In this document: positions 8,939 to 16,714 of the stretch, in pieces
Numbering within the stretch: position 1 is the stretch's first letter
How the letters are laid out: each line of letters opens with the position of its first letter
Source of the DNA: Phytohabitans houttuyneae
GTDB lineage: Bacteria > Actinomycetota > Actinomycetes > Mycobacteriales > Micromonosporaceae
DNA: 64,000 nt
Direction: 5' to 3'
Assembly: GCF_011764425.1 (NCBI RefSeq)
Contig: NZ_BLPF01000001.1
Location: forward strand, 1,169,001 to 1,233,000
Position numbers and translations under genes: made by a program
The notes under the pieces: generated by a model
Database searches by the model: none
Seen by the model: the letters and a program-made list of their open reading frames with translations, nothing else
What the model was told of the DNA's origin: nothing

Positions 8939-9276
8939 GACGGCTCCTTCGAATTGTCAGGTACGGTCAGCGTCCGCACGGCCGCGGCGATCGACTCCGG
9001 CGTCAGCACCAACGCGAACGGGGTCGCCTCGACGTAGCGGATCGCGTGCCCCTCCTCGGCCAGCTCCATGTGGCTGGTCACCAGCCCGGCGGCGGTGAGC
9101 TTGCCGAGGTGGGCGTGCACGAGAGGGCGGCTGAGGCCGACCTGCCGGGCCAGCTCCGTGACGTATCGCCGCCCGCCGGCCAGCTCGGCGAGGATGCGCA
9201 GCCGCTGTGGACTGGCCAGCGCGGCCATCAGCCGCACCAGCTCGTCACCGTTCGGTCTCAACTCCTCATTACCCAT
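8935..9276 (-). CDS. ArsR-type winged-helix regulator
   Basis: 113 residues with a clear winged helix (LASPQRLRILAELAGGRRYV, LARQVGLSRPLVHAHLGKL, AAGLVTSHMEL). There are no Cys residues, so it is not a metal-thiol sensor; the C-terminus (YVEATPFALVLTPESIAAAV) resembles HTH proteins that control ABC exporters. First gene of the four-gene operon. No clear ribosome site precedes ATG 9276; an AT-rich TAAATTGTTGTTGAC lies directly before it, so the mRNA may be leaderless. Confidence 0.85.
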   Translation of the reverse strand: MGNEELRPNGDELVRLMAALASPQRLRILAELAGGRRYVTELARQVGLSRPLVHAHLGKLTAAGLVTSHMELAEEGHAIRYVEATPFALVLTPESIAAAVRTLTVPDNSKEPS

Positions 9277-9350
9277 GTCAACAACAATTTACGCACCAAA
9301 GCGCACGCTGTCCAGCCCGCGCGGGCCCGCGCTCTGCGGGCCCGGGGCCG

Positions 9351-9410
9351 TTGATCAGGGAGTTGGTGGGCGTGTCGGCCGGCGTGTCCCCCCACGAAGT
9401 CCCTGATCAA
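9351..9410. repeat. 60-bp dyad repeat B, copy 2
   Basis: Ends TTGATCAGGGA and TCCCTGATCAA, internal TTGGTGGGCGTGTCGGCC and GGCGTGTCCCCCCAC. It lies between the TSUP gene stop and the ArsR-type promoter, where it can act as terminator for the former. Confidence 0.8.
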
Positions 9411-9447
9411 CAGGGAGGGGGCGGGGCGGAGGGGGCGGGTGGGAGGC

Positions 9448-10362
9448 TCAGGCCGCGTCGAGGGCTGGCACGCGCTCCTCGGCCGCGGGAGCGGCAGCGG
9501 AGGCGGCGCGGGTGCGGCGCAGGATGCGGACGGCCAGGTACAGCGCGCCGGCCCAGGCGGCCACGATCGCCAGGTACACGACGGGGCGCAGGGCGGACGG
9601 CGCGTCGACGGCACGCATGATGGTGCGGGAGTTGGTCAGCACGATCAGCCCGCCCACCGCCGCGCCGAGCAGCTGGGCCGGCACGATGCGGATCAGCCAG
9701 GCGGCCAGCGGCGCGGCGATCAGGCCGCCCACCAGCAGCGCGGCCACGGTCGGCAGCACGAAGCCCTCCGAGCCGAGCCCGATCAGGAAGCCGACGCTGG
9801 CCGCGCCCGCCACCACGAACTCCGAGGTGTCGACGGAGCCGATCACCTTGCGCGGCTCCATCCGCCCGGAGACCAGCAGCGACGGGGTGGCGACCGGGCC
9901 CCAGCCACCGCCGCCGGTGGCGTCGACGAAGCCCGCCACCAGGCCCAGCGGGGTCAGGAAGCGGGAGCGCAGCGGACGCCGGGAGCGGCGCTCGGCCAGC
10001 GGGCGGGTGAAGCGGATCAGCAGGTAGACACCGAGGGCGAGCAGGATGCCGGCCATCCACGGTGCGGCCGCCTCGGTGGAGATCGAGCTCAGGAACGTCG
10101 CGCCGACGAAGGCGCCGACGCCGCCGGGCAGCGCGATGCGGCGCACCACGCGCCAGTCGACGTTGCCGAAGCGCCAGTGGGCCGCGCCCGAGGCGAGGGT
10201 GGTGCCCAGCTCGGCCAGGTGCACCGAGGCGGAGGCGGACGCGGGGGCGAGGCCGGCGACCAGGAGGAGCGAGGAGGAGGTGACGCCGTACGCCATACCG
10301 AGGGCGCCGTCGACGAGCTGCGCGGCCAGCCCCACCAGGGCGAGGACGATCAGCTTCCGCAC
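9448..10362 (-). CDS. TSUP (TauE/SafE) family sulfite/organosulfur exporter
   Basis: 304 residues, about eight membrane helices in two halves. The TSUP signature is seen twice (VDGALGMAYGVTSSSLLLVAG near the N-terminus; GFVDATGGGGWGPVATPSLL in the middle). The family moves sulfite, sulfoacetate or other sulfur anions across the membrane. GTG 10362 follows GAGGAGG at good spacing. The Rrf2 regulator immediately upstream, transcribed the same way, suggests control by cysteine or sulfur status; a matching motif lies before both genes. Confidence 0.88.
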   Translation of the reverse strand: MRKLIVLALVGLAAQLVDGALGMAYGVTSSSLLLVAGLAPASASASVHLAELGTTLASGAAHWRFGNVDWRVVRRIALPGGVGAFVGATFLSSISTEAAAPWMAGILLALGVYLLIRFTRPLAERRSRRPLRSRFLTPLGLVAGFVDATGGGGWGPVATPSLLVSGRMEPRKVIGSVDTSEFVVAGAASVGFLIGLGSEGFVLPTVAALLVGGLIAAPLAAWLIRIVPAQLLGAAVGGLIVLTNSRTIMRAVDAPSALRPVVYLAIVAAWAGALYLAVRILRRTRAASAAAPAAEERVPALDAA

Positions 10363-10396
10363 TTGTCCACCTCCTCGGTAATTCCGGTCAACTTAG

Positions 10397-10411
10397 TCGA
10401 GAATCAAGGAA
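10397..10411. promoter_or_regulatory. candidate Rrf2 operator before the TSUP gene
   Basis: TCGAGAATCAAGGAA, 35 nt upstream of the TSUP start, closely matches TCGAGATTAAGGAA at 10921-10934 before the Rrf2 gene. Rrf2 proteins typically bind AT-rich sites of this type. The pairing is inferred from the shared word. Confidence 0.5.
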
Positions 10412-10453
10412 ATGGAGGGCGGCGTCAAGCCGGTACCGGAAAATGGGAGCTGG

Positions 10454-10903
10454 TCAGGCCCAGGCGCTCGGGTCCGCGACAAGCTCGCGCACCCGCTCGG
10501 GGAGCTTGGCGGTCGCCACGTCGGCGACCGTGACGAGCTCGAGGATCTGCCGCTCGCTGGCCCGCAGCGCGATCCACACCTCCTGCAGCGCGGCGGCCGC
10601 GCCGTGGTAGCCGAGATCCTCGGGGCGCTGCCCGCGCACGTGCGCGAGCGGGCCGTCGATGATGCGGATCACGTCGGCGAGGGTGATCTCGCCGGCCGGG
10701 CGGGCCAGCCAGTAGCCACCCTCCGGGCCGCGCTGGGCGTGCACCACCCCGCCGCGGCGCAGCTGCAGCAGGATGCTCTCGAGAAACTTGGGCGGGATCT
10801 CCTGCGCCTTCGCGATGCGCTCGGCGGTCAGCGGGCCCTCGACGGCGGTGGCGAGCTCGACGACGGCGCGCAGCGCGTAGTCGACCCGGGCAGACAGTCG
10901 CAT
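10454..10903 (-). CDS. Rrf2-family regulator (cysteine-free)
   Basis: 149 residues beginning MRLSARVDYALRAVVELA with the Rrf2 winged helix (RIAKAQEIPPKFLESILLQL, RRGGVVHAQRGPEGGYWL) and the usual IDGPLAHVRG helix. The three Fe-S cysteines of IscR/NsrR are absent, and there is no Cys at all, so it should resemble CymR-type regulators rather than cluster sensors. ATG 10903 gives the canonical N-terminus; ATG 10912 is possible. It probably represses the TSUP gene and itself. Confidence 0.9.
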   Translation of the reverse strand: MRLSARVDYALRAVVELATAVEGPLTAERIAKAQEIPPKFLESILLQLRRGGVVHAQRGPEGGYWLARPAGEITLADVIRIIDGPLAHVRGQRPEDLGYHGAAAALQEVWIALRASERQILELVTVADVATAKLPERVRELVADPSAWA

Positions 10904-10920
10904 GTTTCCCATTATCCCGG

Positions 10921-10934
10921 TCGAGATTAAGGAA
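10921..10934. promoter_or_regulatory. candidate Rrf2 operator before rrf2
   Basis: TCGAGATTAAGGAA, about 18 nt upstream of the Rrf2 start, matching 10397-10411. On the gene strand a GATAAT (possible -10) lies between this site and the start codon, fitting autoregulation. Confidence 0.5.
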
Positions 10935-10949
10935 CGGGTACGCCGGGGG

Positions 10950-11828
10950 TCACTCTCCCACGCGGCGCAGCAGTCCCTCCTGCACGGCGGTCGCGACGTG
11001 CCGCCCCTCCTCGGTGAACATCCGCCCGGTGGCAAGCCCTCGGGCGCCGGAGGCGGAAGGGCTCCAGCAGTCGTAGAGGAACCACTCGTCGGCGCGGAAT
11101 GTCCGGTGGAACCAGAGCGCGTGGTCGAGGCTCGCCCCCACCACTCCCCCCGGGCCCCACACCTCGCCGTGCACCGAGAGCACGGAGTCCAGGAGCGTCA
11201 GGTCGGACGCGTACGTGAGCGCGCACGCGTGCAGCAGCGGGTCGTCCGGGAGCTGGCCGTCGATGCGCATCCACACCCGCTGGTGCGGGTCGGGTGGCCG
11301 GTCGCCGGGTGCCACCCAGCCGGGCTCGCCGACGTACCGCACGTCGATCGGGCGCGGGATGGCCGCCCAGATGCCGGCGCGGTCGGGGTAGCGGGCGAGG
11401 CGGTCGGCCATCGTCGGCACGTCGTCCGGCGCGGGCACGCCGGGCGGGACGGGCGCGTGGTGGTCGAGCCCCTCCTCCTGGCGGTGGAAGGACGCCGACA
11501 TGAAGAAGATCGTGCGCCCGCCCTGCAGCGCCACCGAGCGGCGGACGGAGAAGGAGCGGCCGTCGCGGATGCTCTCCACCTGGTACTCGATCGGCTCGGT
11601 CGGGTCGCCCGGCCGCACGAAGTAGCCGTGCAGCGAGTGGACCAGCCGCGCCGGGTCGACGGTGCGGCCGGCCGCGACGAGGGCCTGGCCGGCGACCTGG
11701 CCGCCGAAGACCCGCTGGGGGCCGACCCGCGGGCTGACCCCCCGGAAGCGGAACGGACCCAGCTCCTTCAGGTCGAGCACCTCAAGGAGCTGGTCGACCG
11801 CTACCTGCCCGACGACCGCGTCACTCAC
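10950..11828 (-). CDS. tesB: acyl-CoA thioesterase II
   Basis: 292-residue double hot-dog thioesterase that cleaves acyl-CoA to free acid and CoA. TesB features: RVFGGQVAGQALVAAGRTV, HSLHGYFVRPGD, and the second half with ALTYASDLTLLD, SLDHALWFHRTFRADEW and GRMFTEEGRHVATAVQEGL, which carry the usual Asp/Thr/Gln triad. GTG 11828 lies 18 nt after the pyk stop, so the two are probably co-transcribed, an arrangement common in actinomycetes. Confidence 0.93.
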   Translation of the reverse strand: MSDAVVGQVAVDQLLEVLDLKELGPFRFRGVSPRVGPQRVFGGQVAGQALVAAGRTVDPARLVHSLHGYFVRPGDPTEPIEYQVESIRDGRSFSVRRSVALQGGRTIFFMSASFHRQEEGLDHHAPVPPGVPAPDDVPTMADRLARYPDRAGIWAAIPRPIDVRYVGEPGWVAPGDRPPDPHQRVWMRIDGQLPDDPLLHACALTYASDLTLLDSVLSVHGEVWGPGGVVGASLDHALWFHRTFRADEWFLYDCWSPSASGARGLATGRMFTEEGRHVATAVQEGLLRRVGE

Positions 11829-11846
11829 GGCCGCCGCCGGGAGAGG

Positions 11847-13301
11847 TCACCGACCGCTGCTTCGGGCCGCCGTCGCCGCGTCGACCAAGGAACCGAGCTG
11901 GTGCACGCGCAGCGTGTTGGTGGAGCCGGGCGCGTTGGGCGGGCTGCCGGCGACGATCACCACGTAGTCACCCGGGTTGGCCCGGCCGATGCCCAGCAGC
12001 GCCAGGTCGACCTGCCGGAACATGTCGTCGGTGTGCTGCACGAACGGCACCAGGAACGTCTCCACACCCCACGAGAGGGCCAGCTGGCTGCGCACCTCGG
12101 GCACCGGCGTGAAGGCGAGCAGCGGCAGCTCGCAGTGCAGCCGGGAGAGGCGGCGGACGGTGTCGCCGGTCTGCGAGAACGCGACGAGCGCCTTGGCGCC
12201 GATGTTGCGGGCGATCTGCGAGGCCGCCACGGTGAGCGCGCCGCCGTGGGTGCGGGGGTCGTGCTGGAGGCGGGGGACGCCGATCGAGCCGGACTCGGTG
12301 GTCGTCACGATCTTGGCCATCGTGCTGACGGTGAGCACCGGGTACTTACCCACGCTTGTCTCGCCCGAGAGCATGACCGCGTCGGCGCCGTCGAGCACCG
12401 CGTTGGCCACGTCCGACGCCTCGGCGCGGGTGGGGCGCGAATTTTCGATCATCGAGTCGAGCATCTGGGTGGCGACGATGACCGGCTTGGCGTTTTCCCG
12501 GCAGAGCTGCACGGCCCGCTTCTGCACCAGCGGCACCTGGTCGAGCGGCAGCTCCACGCCGAGGTCTCCGCGGGCCACCATCACGCCGTCGAACGCGTCG
12601 ACGATCGCCTCCAGGTGGGTCACCGCCTCCGGCTTTTCCACCTTGGCGAGGACCGGGCGGCGCAGGCCCTCCTCGTCCATGATCGCGTGGACAAGCTTGA
12701 TGTCGTCGGGCGAACGCACGAACGACAGCGCCACCAGGTCGACACCGAGGCCGAGCGCGAAGCGCAGGTCTGCGCTGTCCTTTTCGGACAGTGCCGGCAC
12801 GCTCACCGCCACGTTGGGCAGGGAGACGCCCTTGTGGTTGGAGACCTGGCCGCCCTCGACCACGAGGCAGCGGATGTCGTTGCCGTGGACGGCGGTGACC
12901 TCGACCGCGACCTTGCCGTCGTCGATCAGCAGGCGGTCGCCGACCTTCACCTCGTGGGGCAGCTTGCGGTACGTGCAGGAGACGCGGTCGGCCGTGCCCA
13001 TGACGTCGTCACCGGTGATCACCACGGTGTCGCCGGTGCGCCAGTCGACCGGGCTCTCGGCGAACTTGCCGAGGCGGATCTTGGGGCCCTGCAGGTCGGC
13101 GAGGATGGCGACGGCGCGCCCCGCGGCCTCGGCCGCCTCGCGCACCCGCAGGTACACCGACTCGTGGTCCTCGTGGCTGCCGTGGCTGAAGTTGAGGCGG
13201 GCCACGTCCATTCCTGCGTCTACGAGGCCCCGGATGCGCTCCGGAGAAGCAGTGGCGGGGCCGAGAGTGCAGACAATCTTTGCGCGGCGTGTCACGGTCA
13301 T
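11847..13301 (-). CDS. pyk: pyruvate kinase
   Basis: 484 residues; converts phosphoenolpyruvate and ADP to pyruvate and ATP, the last step of glycolysis. Starts MTVTRRAKIVCTLGPAT with GGAGGG upstream. Contains the substrate and cation residues in RLNFSHGS, the lysine region LAKVEKPEAV and the MVARGDLGVELP signature, then the C-terminal regulatory domain. Location next to the DHA phosphorelay is logical, because PEP is that system's phosphate donor. Confidence 0.97.
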   Translation of the reverse strand: MTVTRRAKIVCTLGPATASPERIRGLVDAGMDVARLNFSHGSHEDHESVYLRVREAAEAAGRAVAILADLQGPKIRLGKFAESPVDWRTGDTVVITGDDVMGTADRVSCTYRKLPHEVKVGDRLLIDDGKVAVEVTAVHGNDIRCLVVEGGQVSNHKGVSLPNVAVSVPALSEKDSADLRFALGLGVDLVALSFVRSPDDIKLVHAIMDEEGLRRPVLAKVEKPEAVTHLEAIVDAFDGVMVARGDLGVELPLDQVPLVQKRAVQLCRENAKPVIVATQMLDSMIENSRPTRAEASDVANAVLDGADAVMLSGETSVGKYPVLTVSTMAKIVTTTESGSIGVPRLQHDPRTHGGALTVAASQIARNIGAKALVAFSQTGDTVRRLSRLHCELPLLAFTPVPEVRSQLALSWGVETFLVPFVQHTDDMFRQVDLALLGIGRANPGDYVVIVAGSPPNAPGSTNTLRVHQLGSLVDAATAARSSGR

Positions 13302-13469
13302 CAGGCTAGTCCCTCCGCCGGATCGGCTGTCCGGCCGACCCCTGTCGGACGTTTGGTGGCGGCGGGCGTCAGCGACCGTCACCGCGCAGCTTAGTACCGC
13401 CGCTCCCACGATGACGCCCGGCACCAAAGGGGCGCACGAGTCCTCCTAAAGATGCCCTGAAGCCCCTGC

Positions 13470-13730
13470 TCAACGCGCCTCCGTGAGCACCGCGGCCACA
13501 GCGTCCACGGCCTCGGCCGCGTCCGGCCCGGTGGCGCGCAGGGTGACGGTGGTGCCGGCCGTGGCACCCAGCGCCATCACGGCGAGCACGCCGCGGGCGT
13601 TGGCGACCTTCCCCGCGTACTCGATCTCGACCTGCGCCTGGAACCGCGCCGCCGCCTGGACCACCTGGCCGGCCGGGCGCGCGTGCAGGTGGGCCGGGAG
13701 CACGACGGCGGCCTCAGAGCTTGCGGACAT
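13470..13730 (-). CDS. ptsH: HPr phosphocarrier protein
   Basis: 86 residues. Phosphate-accepting His16 in HLHARPAG; the family's second half is present (ANARGVLAVMALGATAGTTV). The regulatory serine of Firmicute HPr is replaced (ARGVL instead of KSIM), so HPr-kinase control is not expected. It passes phosphate from EI (16711-18303) to DhaM. Its start overlaps the dhaM 3' end by 17 nt, giving a dhaM-ptsH operon. Confidence 0.93.
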   Translation of the reverse strand: MSASSEAAVVLPAHLHARPAGQVVQAAARFQAQVEIEYAGKVANARGVLAVMALGATAGTTVTLRATGPDAAEAVDAVAAVLTEAR

Positions 13731-14106
13731 CCCGCGCCTCCTCCGCCGCCGCGACGGCGGTCGCCAGGTCGGCGCCGGTGGCCGCGATGACCGCGGCGGC
13801 CATCGCGCCCTCCACGAACGGCGCGTCGACGATCACGGCGCCGGGCACGGGGTGGTCGTCGAGCACCGCGCGCGTGGTCAGGACAGAGCTGCCCAGGTCG
13901 GGGAGCACGAGCACGCCCGCTCCGCCGTCCGCCTTTTCGATCGCGGCGCGCACCAGGTCGTAGCTGGTGCCGATGCCGCCCTCGTCGGTGCCGCCCGCCG
14001 TCTCGATCGTGAGCGAACCCCCACCCACCTGCAGCAGCAGCTCCCGCAGTCCAGCGGCGAGCTGGGCGCTGTGCGAGACGAGTACGATGCCCACGGTTCC
14101 CGTCAT
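13714..14106 (-). CDS. dhaM: PTS-dependent dihydroxyacetone kinase subunit DhaM
   Basis: 130 residues equal to the EIIA(Man)-like domain only. GIVLVSHSAQLAAGL holds the phospho-His (His12), and VLPDLGSSVLTTRAVL is the other conserved loop. E. coli DhaM carries fused HPr- and EI-like domains; here those functions are separate neighbouring genes. It re-phosphorylates ADP held on DhaL. ATG 14106; divergent from iclR, with an operator-like palindrome between them. Confidence 0.93.
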   Translation of the reverse strand: MTGTVGIVLVSHSAQLAAGLRELLLQVGGGSLTIETAGGTDEGGIGTSYDLVRAAIEKADGGAGVLVLPDLGSSVLTTRAVLDDHPVPGAVIVDAPFVEGAMAAAVIAATGADLATAVAAAEEARDVRKL

Positions 14107-14135
14107 GACCGAAAATGGTATGTTCAGAAACACCG

Positions 14136-14150
14136 TTCGGCAATAGCGAA
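14136..14150. promoter_or_regulatory. candidate IclR operator, dhaM/iclR gap
   Basis: TTCGGCAATAGCGAA, an imperfect palindrome centred on AAT, in the 78-nt gap between dhaM and iclR. It matches TTCAGCAATGCTGAA before dhaK (15020-15034) in length, centre and both ends. It is the likely binding site of the adjacent IclR regulator, controlling both divergent units. Confidence 0.65.
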
Positions 14151-14184
14151 CCGCCCCGATGCGTCGGGGGTGAAGGGCGGCACG

Positions 14185-14970
14185 ATGGTCCAGTCGGTAG
14201 CGCGCGCGATCGAGATCCTGCGCGTGCTCGGCACGGCCGCGCGGGGCGCCGGCGTGACCGAGGTGGCCGAGCGGATCGGCGTCGCCAAGCCGACCGCCCA
14301 CGCGCTGCTGCGCACCCTCGAGGCCGGCCAGCTCGTCGCGCAGGACAGCGAGACCGGCAAGTACCGGCTCGGTCCCGCCCTCCTCGAGCTCGGCAACGCC
14401 TACCTGGAGACGCACGAGCTGCGGGTGCGCTCGGTGGCCTGGGCCGACGGCCTGGCCACCCGGGCCAACGAGGCCGTGTGGGTGGGCGTGCTCTCCGCGG
14501 ACCACGTGCTGGTCGTGCACCACGCGTTCCGCCCCGAGGGCGCCGTGCAGATCCTCGAGGTGGGCGCGGTCATCCCCTGGCACACCTGCGCGCTGGGCAA
14601 GGCCATCGTCGCCCACCTGCCCGAGGCCGACCGCGCCGCCTTGCTGCGGGGACCCTTGGCCGCGCTCACCGGCGCCACGCGGACGGAGCCGTCCGCGCTG
14701 GTCCAGGACCTTGAGGGGGTACGGGCGACGGGTTACGCCGTCGAGGACGGCGAGGCGGCCATCGGCGACGCCGGCATCGCCGCACCGGTCTTCGACCACA
14801 CCGGAGAGGTCGTGGGCGCGATCGGGGCGATCGGTCCGGTCGAGCGGCTGCTGGACGAGCAGACCCGGGACGGGCTGGCCGTGGCGGTGCGCGAGACCGC
14901 TCGCCACCTCTCCCGCGACCTCGGCGCCGGCCGCCCCGCGACCCGCCGCTGGGTCGCCGCGGCGTCCTGA
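14185..14970 (+). CDS. IclR-family regulator of the DHA cluster
   Basis: 261 residues: winged helix (SVARAIEILRVLGTAARGAG, VAERIGVAKPTAHALLRTLE) and the IclR effector domain (WADGLATRANEAVWVGVL, IPWHTCALGKAIVAHLP, AIGAIGPVERL). ATG 14185 is preferred; GTG 14170 is possible. It sits between dhaM-ptsH and dhaK-dhaL-ptsI, with a shared palindrome before each unit, so glycerol or dihydroxyacetone status is the probable signal, as for GylR-like members. Confidence 0.92.
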   Translation: MVQSVARAIEILRVLGTAARGAGVTEVAERIGVAKPTAHALLRTLEAGQLVAQDSETGKYRLGPALLELGNAYLETHELRVRSVAWADGLATRANEAVWVGVLSADHVLVVHHAFRPEGAVQILEVGAVIPWHTCALGKAIVAHLPEADRAALLRGPLAALTGATRTEPSALVQDLEGVRATGYAVEDGEAAIGDAGIAAPVFDHTGEVVGAIGAIGPVERLLDEQTRDGLAVAVRETARHLSRDLGAGRPATRRWVAAAS

Positions 14971-15019
14971 GCCGAGTGCTTGACACGCGGTTGTGAGCCG
15001 GACTACGTTCCGAACACAC

Positions 15020-15034
15020 TTCAGCAATGCTGAA
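15020..15034. promoter_or_regulatory. candidate IclR operator before dhaK
   Basis: TTCAGCAATGCTGAA: perfect 6-bp arms around AAT, 33 nt before the dhaK start. A further short palindrome, GTTCCGAAC, lies just upstream (about 15007-15015). It matches the site at 14136-14150. Confidence 0.7.
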
Positions 15035-15066
15035 CAGCGTCTCAGCCCTCCGGAAGGAGTGCGGCG

Positions 15067-16065
15067 GTGAAGAAGTTCATCAATGATCCCGCGGCGGTCG
15101 TCCGCGAAGCGCTGGCCGGCGTCGCGGCCGCCCACCCCGACCTCCGCGTCGACATCGAGCAGCAGATCGTCGTCCGGGCGGACGCGCCCGTCGCCGGCAA
15201 GGTCGGCGTGCTCTCCGGCGGCGGCTCGGGACACGAGCCACTCCACGGTGGATTCGTCGGGCTGGGCATGCTCGACGCCGCCGTGCCCGGCGAGGTGTTC
15301 ACGTCGCCTGTGCCCGACCAGATCCTCGCCGCGACCCAGGCCGTCAACGCCGGCGCGGGCGTGGTCCACATCGTGAAGAACTACACCGGCGACGTCATGA
15401 ACTTCCAGATGGCCGCCGAGCTCGCCGGTGACGAGGGCATCGAGGTGCAGACGGTGCTCGTCGACGACGACGTCGCGGTCGAGGACTCCACGTGGACCGC
15501 CGGCCGCCGCGGCACCGGCGCCACCGTGATCGTCGAGAAGGTGGCCGGCGCGCTGGCCGAGACCGGCGCCTCCGCCGCCGCGGTGGCGGCCGCCGGCTCG
15601 CGGGTCAACGAGCAGTCCGCCTCGTTCGCGGTCGCGCTCACGGCCTGCACCACGCCGGCCGCCGGCAAGCCCGGCTTCGAACTGCCGGACGACGAGATCG
15701 AGGTCGGCGTCGGCATCCACGGCGAGCCGGGGCGGCGGCGGGAGAAGCTGCGCCCGGCCCGCGAGATCGCGGCGATGACCGTCGAGGCGATCCTGGGCGC
15801 CAAGCCGCTGTCCGCCGGTAGCGAGGCGATCGTGCTGGTCAACGGCCTCGGCGGCACCCCGCTCATCGAGCTGTACCTGCTGTACGGCGAGGTCGCCGCG
15901 CTGCTCGACAAGGCCGGCGTCCGCGTCGCGCGCAACCTCGTGGGCAACTACGTGACCAGCCTGGACATGGCCGGCATGTCCGTTACCGTGTGTCGGGCGG
16001 ACCCGGAGATCCTGCGGCTGTGGGACGCGCCGGTCCGCACCCCGGCGCTGCGCTGGGGCGTGTAG
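15067..16065 (+). CDS. dhaK: dihydroxyacetone kinase subunit DhaK
   Basis: 332 residues; binds dihydroxyacetone covalently. The substrate His is His218 in GVGIHGEPGRRR, the same number as in E. coli. The first-domain motifs GVLSGGGSGHEPLHGGFVG and IVKNYTGDVMNF are intact. GTG 15067 follows GGAAGGAG. Forms the kinase with DhaL, encoded 28 nt downstream. Confidence 0.96.
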   Translation: MKKFINDPAAVVREALAGVAAAHPDLRVDIEQQIVVRADAPVAGKVGVLSGGGSGHEPLHGGFVGLGMLDAAVPGEVFTSPVPDQILAATQAVNAGAGVVHIVKNYTGDVMNFQMAAELAGDEGIEVQTVLVDDDVAVEDSTWTAGRRGTGATVIVEKVAGALAETGASAAAVAAAGSRVNEQSASFAVALTACTTPAAGKPGFELPDDEIEVGVGIHGEPGRRREKLRPAREIAAMTVEAILGAKPLSAGSEAIVLVNGLGGTPLIELYLLYGEVAALLDKAGVRVARNLVGNYVTSLDMAGMSVTVCRADPEILRLWDAPVRTPALRWGV

Positions 16066-16093
16066 GTCTGGCCCGCTCCGCAGGGAGGTAACC

Positions 16094-16714
16094 GTGGACG
16101 TCGCGCTCGCCCGCTCGTGGATCATCGAGGTCTCCGCCGCGGTGACCGAGCAGGCCGACTACCTGACCCAGCTGGACTCCGCGATCGGCGACGCCGACCA
16201 CGGTGTCAACCTCAAGCGCGGCTTCACCGCGGCGGTGGCGGCGCTGGAGGGCGCCGACCCCAAGACCGTCGGCGACGTCCTGGTAAAGACCGGCACGACG
16301 CTGGTGTCCAAGGTGGGAGGTGCGGCCGGACCGCTGTACGGCACGGCGTTCCGCGCCATCGGCAAGGCGCTCCCCGCCGACAGCTCCACAGTGGACGCCG
16401 CCGAGCTCGGCGCGGCGCTGCGGGCGGGCCTCGCCGCCGTGCAGAAGCTCGGCGCGGCGGTGCCCGGCGACAAGACGATCGTCGACGCGTACGGGCCGGC
16501 CGTCGCCGCGTTCGAGAAGGCGGCCGACGACGGCCTGACGGCGGCCGCGCGGGCCGCGGCGGACGCTGCCGCCGAGGGCATGCGCGCCACGACCGAGCTG
16601 CACGCCCGCAAGGGCCGCGCCTCCTACCTGGGGCCCCGCAGCGTCGGGCACCAGGACCCCGGCGCGACCTCCACCTGGCTGATCTTCCAGGCGCTGGCGG
16701 ACGTCACGTCGTGA
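16094..16714 (+). CDS. dhaL: dihydroxyacetone kinase ADP-binding subunit DhaL
   Basis: 206 residues. The Mg-ADP ligands lie in LDSAIGDADHGVNLKRGF, followed by GGAAGPLYGTAF and the C-terminal YLGPRSVGHQDPGATS. It holds ADP as a cofactor that DhaM re-phosphorylates, and transfers the phosphate to the substrate on DhaK. GTG 16094 follows GGGAGG. Its stop overlaps the ptsI start (GTGA). It contains one exact TCCACAGTGGA word. Confidence 0.95.
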   Translation: MDVALARSWIIEVSAAVTEQADYLTQLDSAIGDADHGVNLKRGFTAAVAALEGADPKTVGDVLVKTGTTLVSKVGGAAGPLYGTAFRAIGKALPADSSTVDAAELGAALRAGLAAVQKLGAAVPGDKTIVDAYGPAVAAFEKAADDGLTAAARAAADAAAEGMRATTELHARKGRASYLGPRSVGHQDPGATSTWLIFQALADVTS

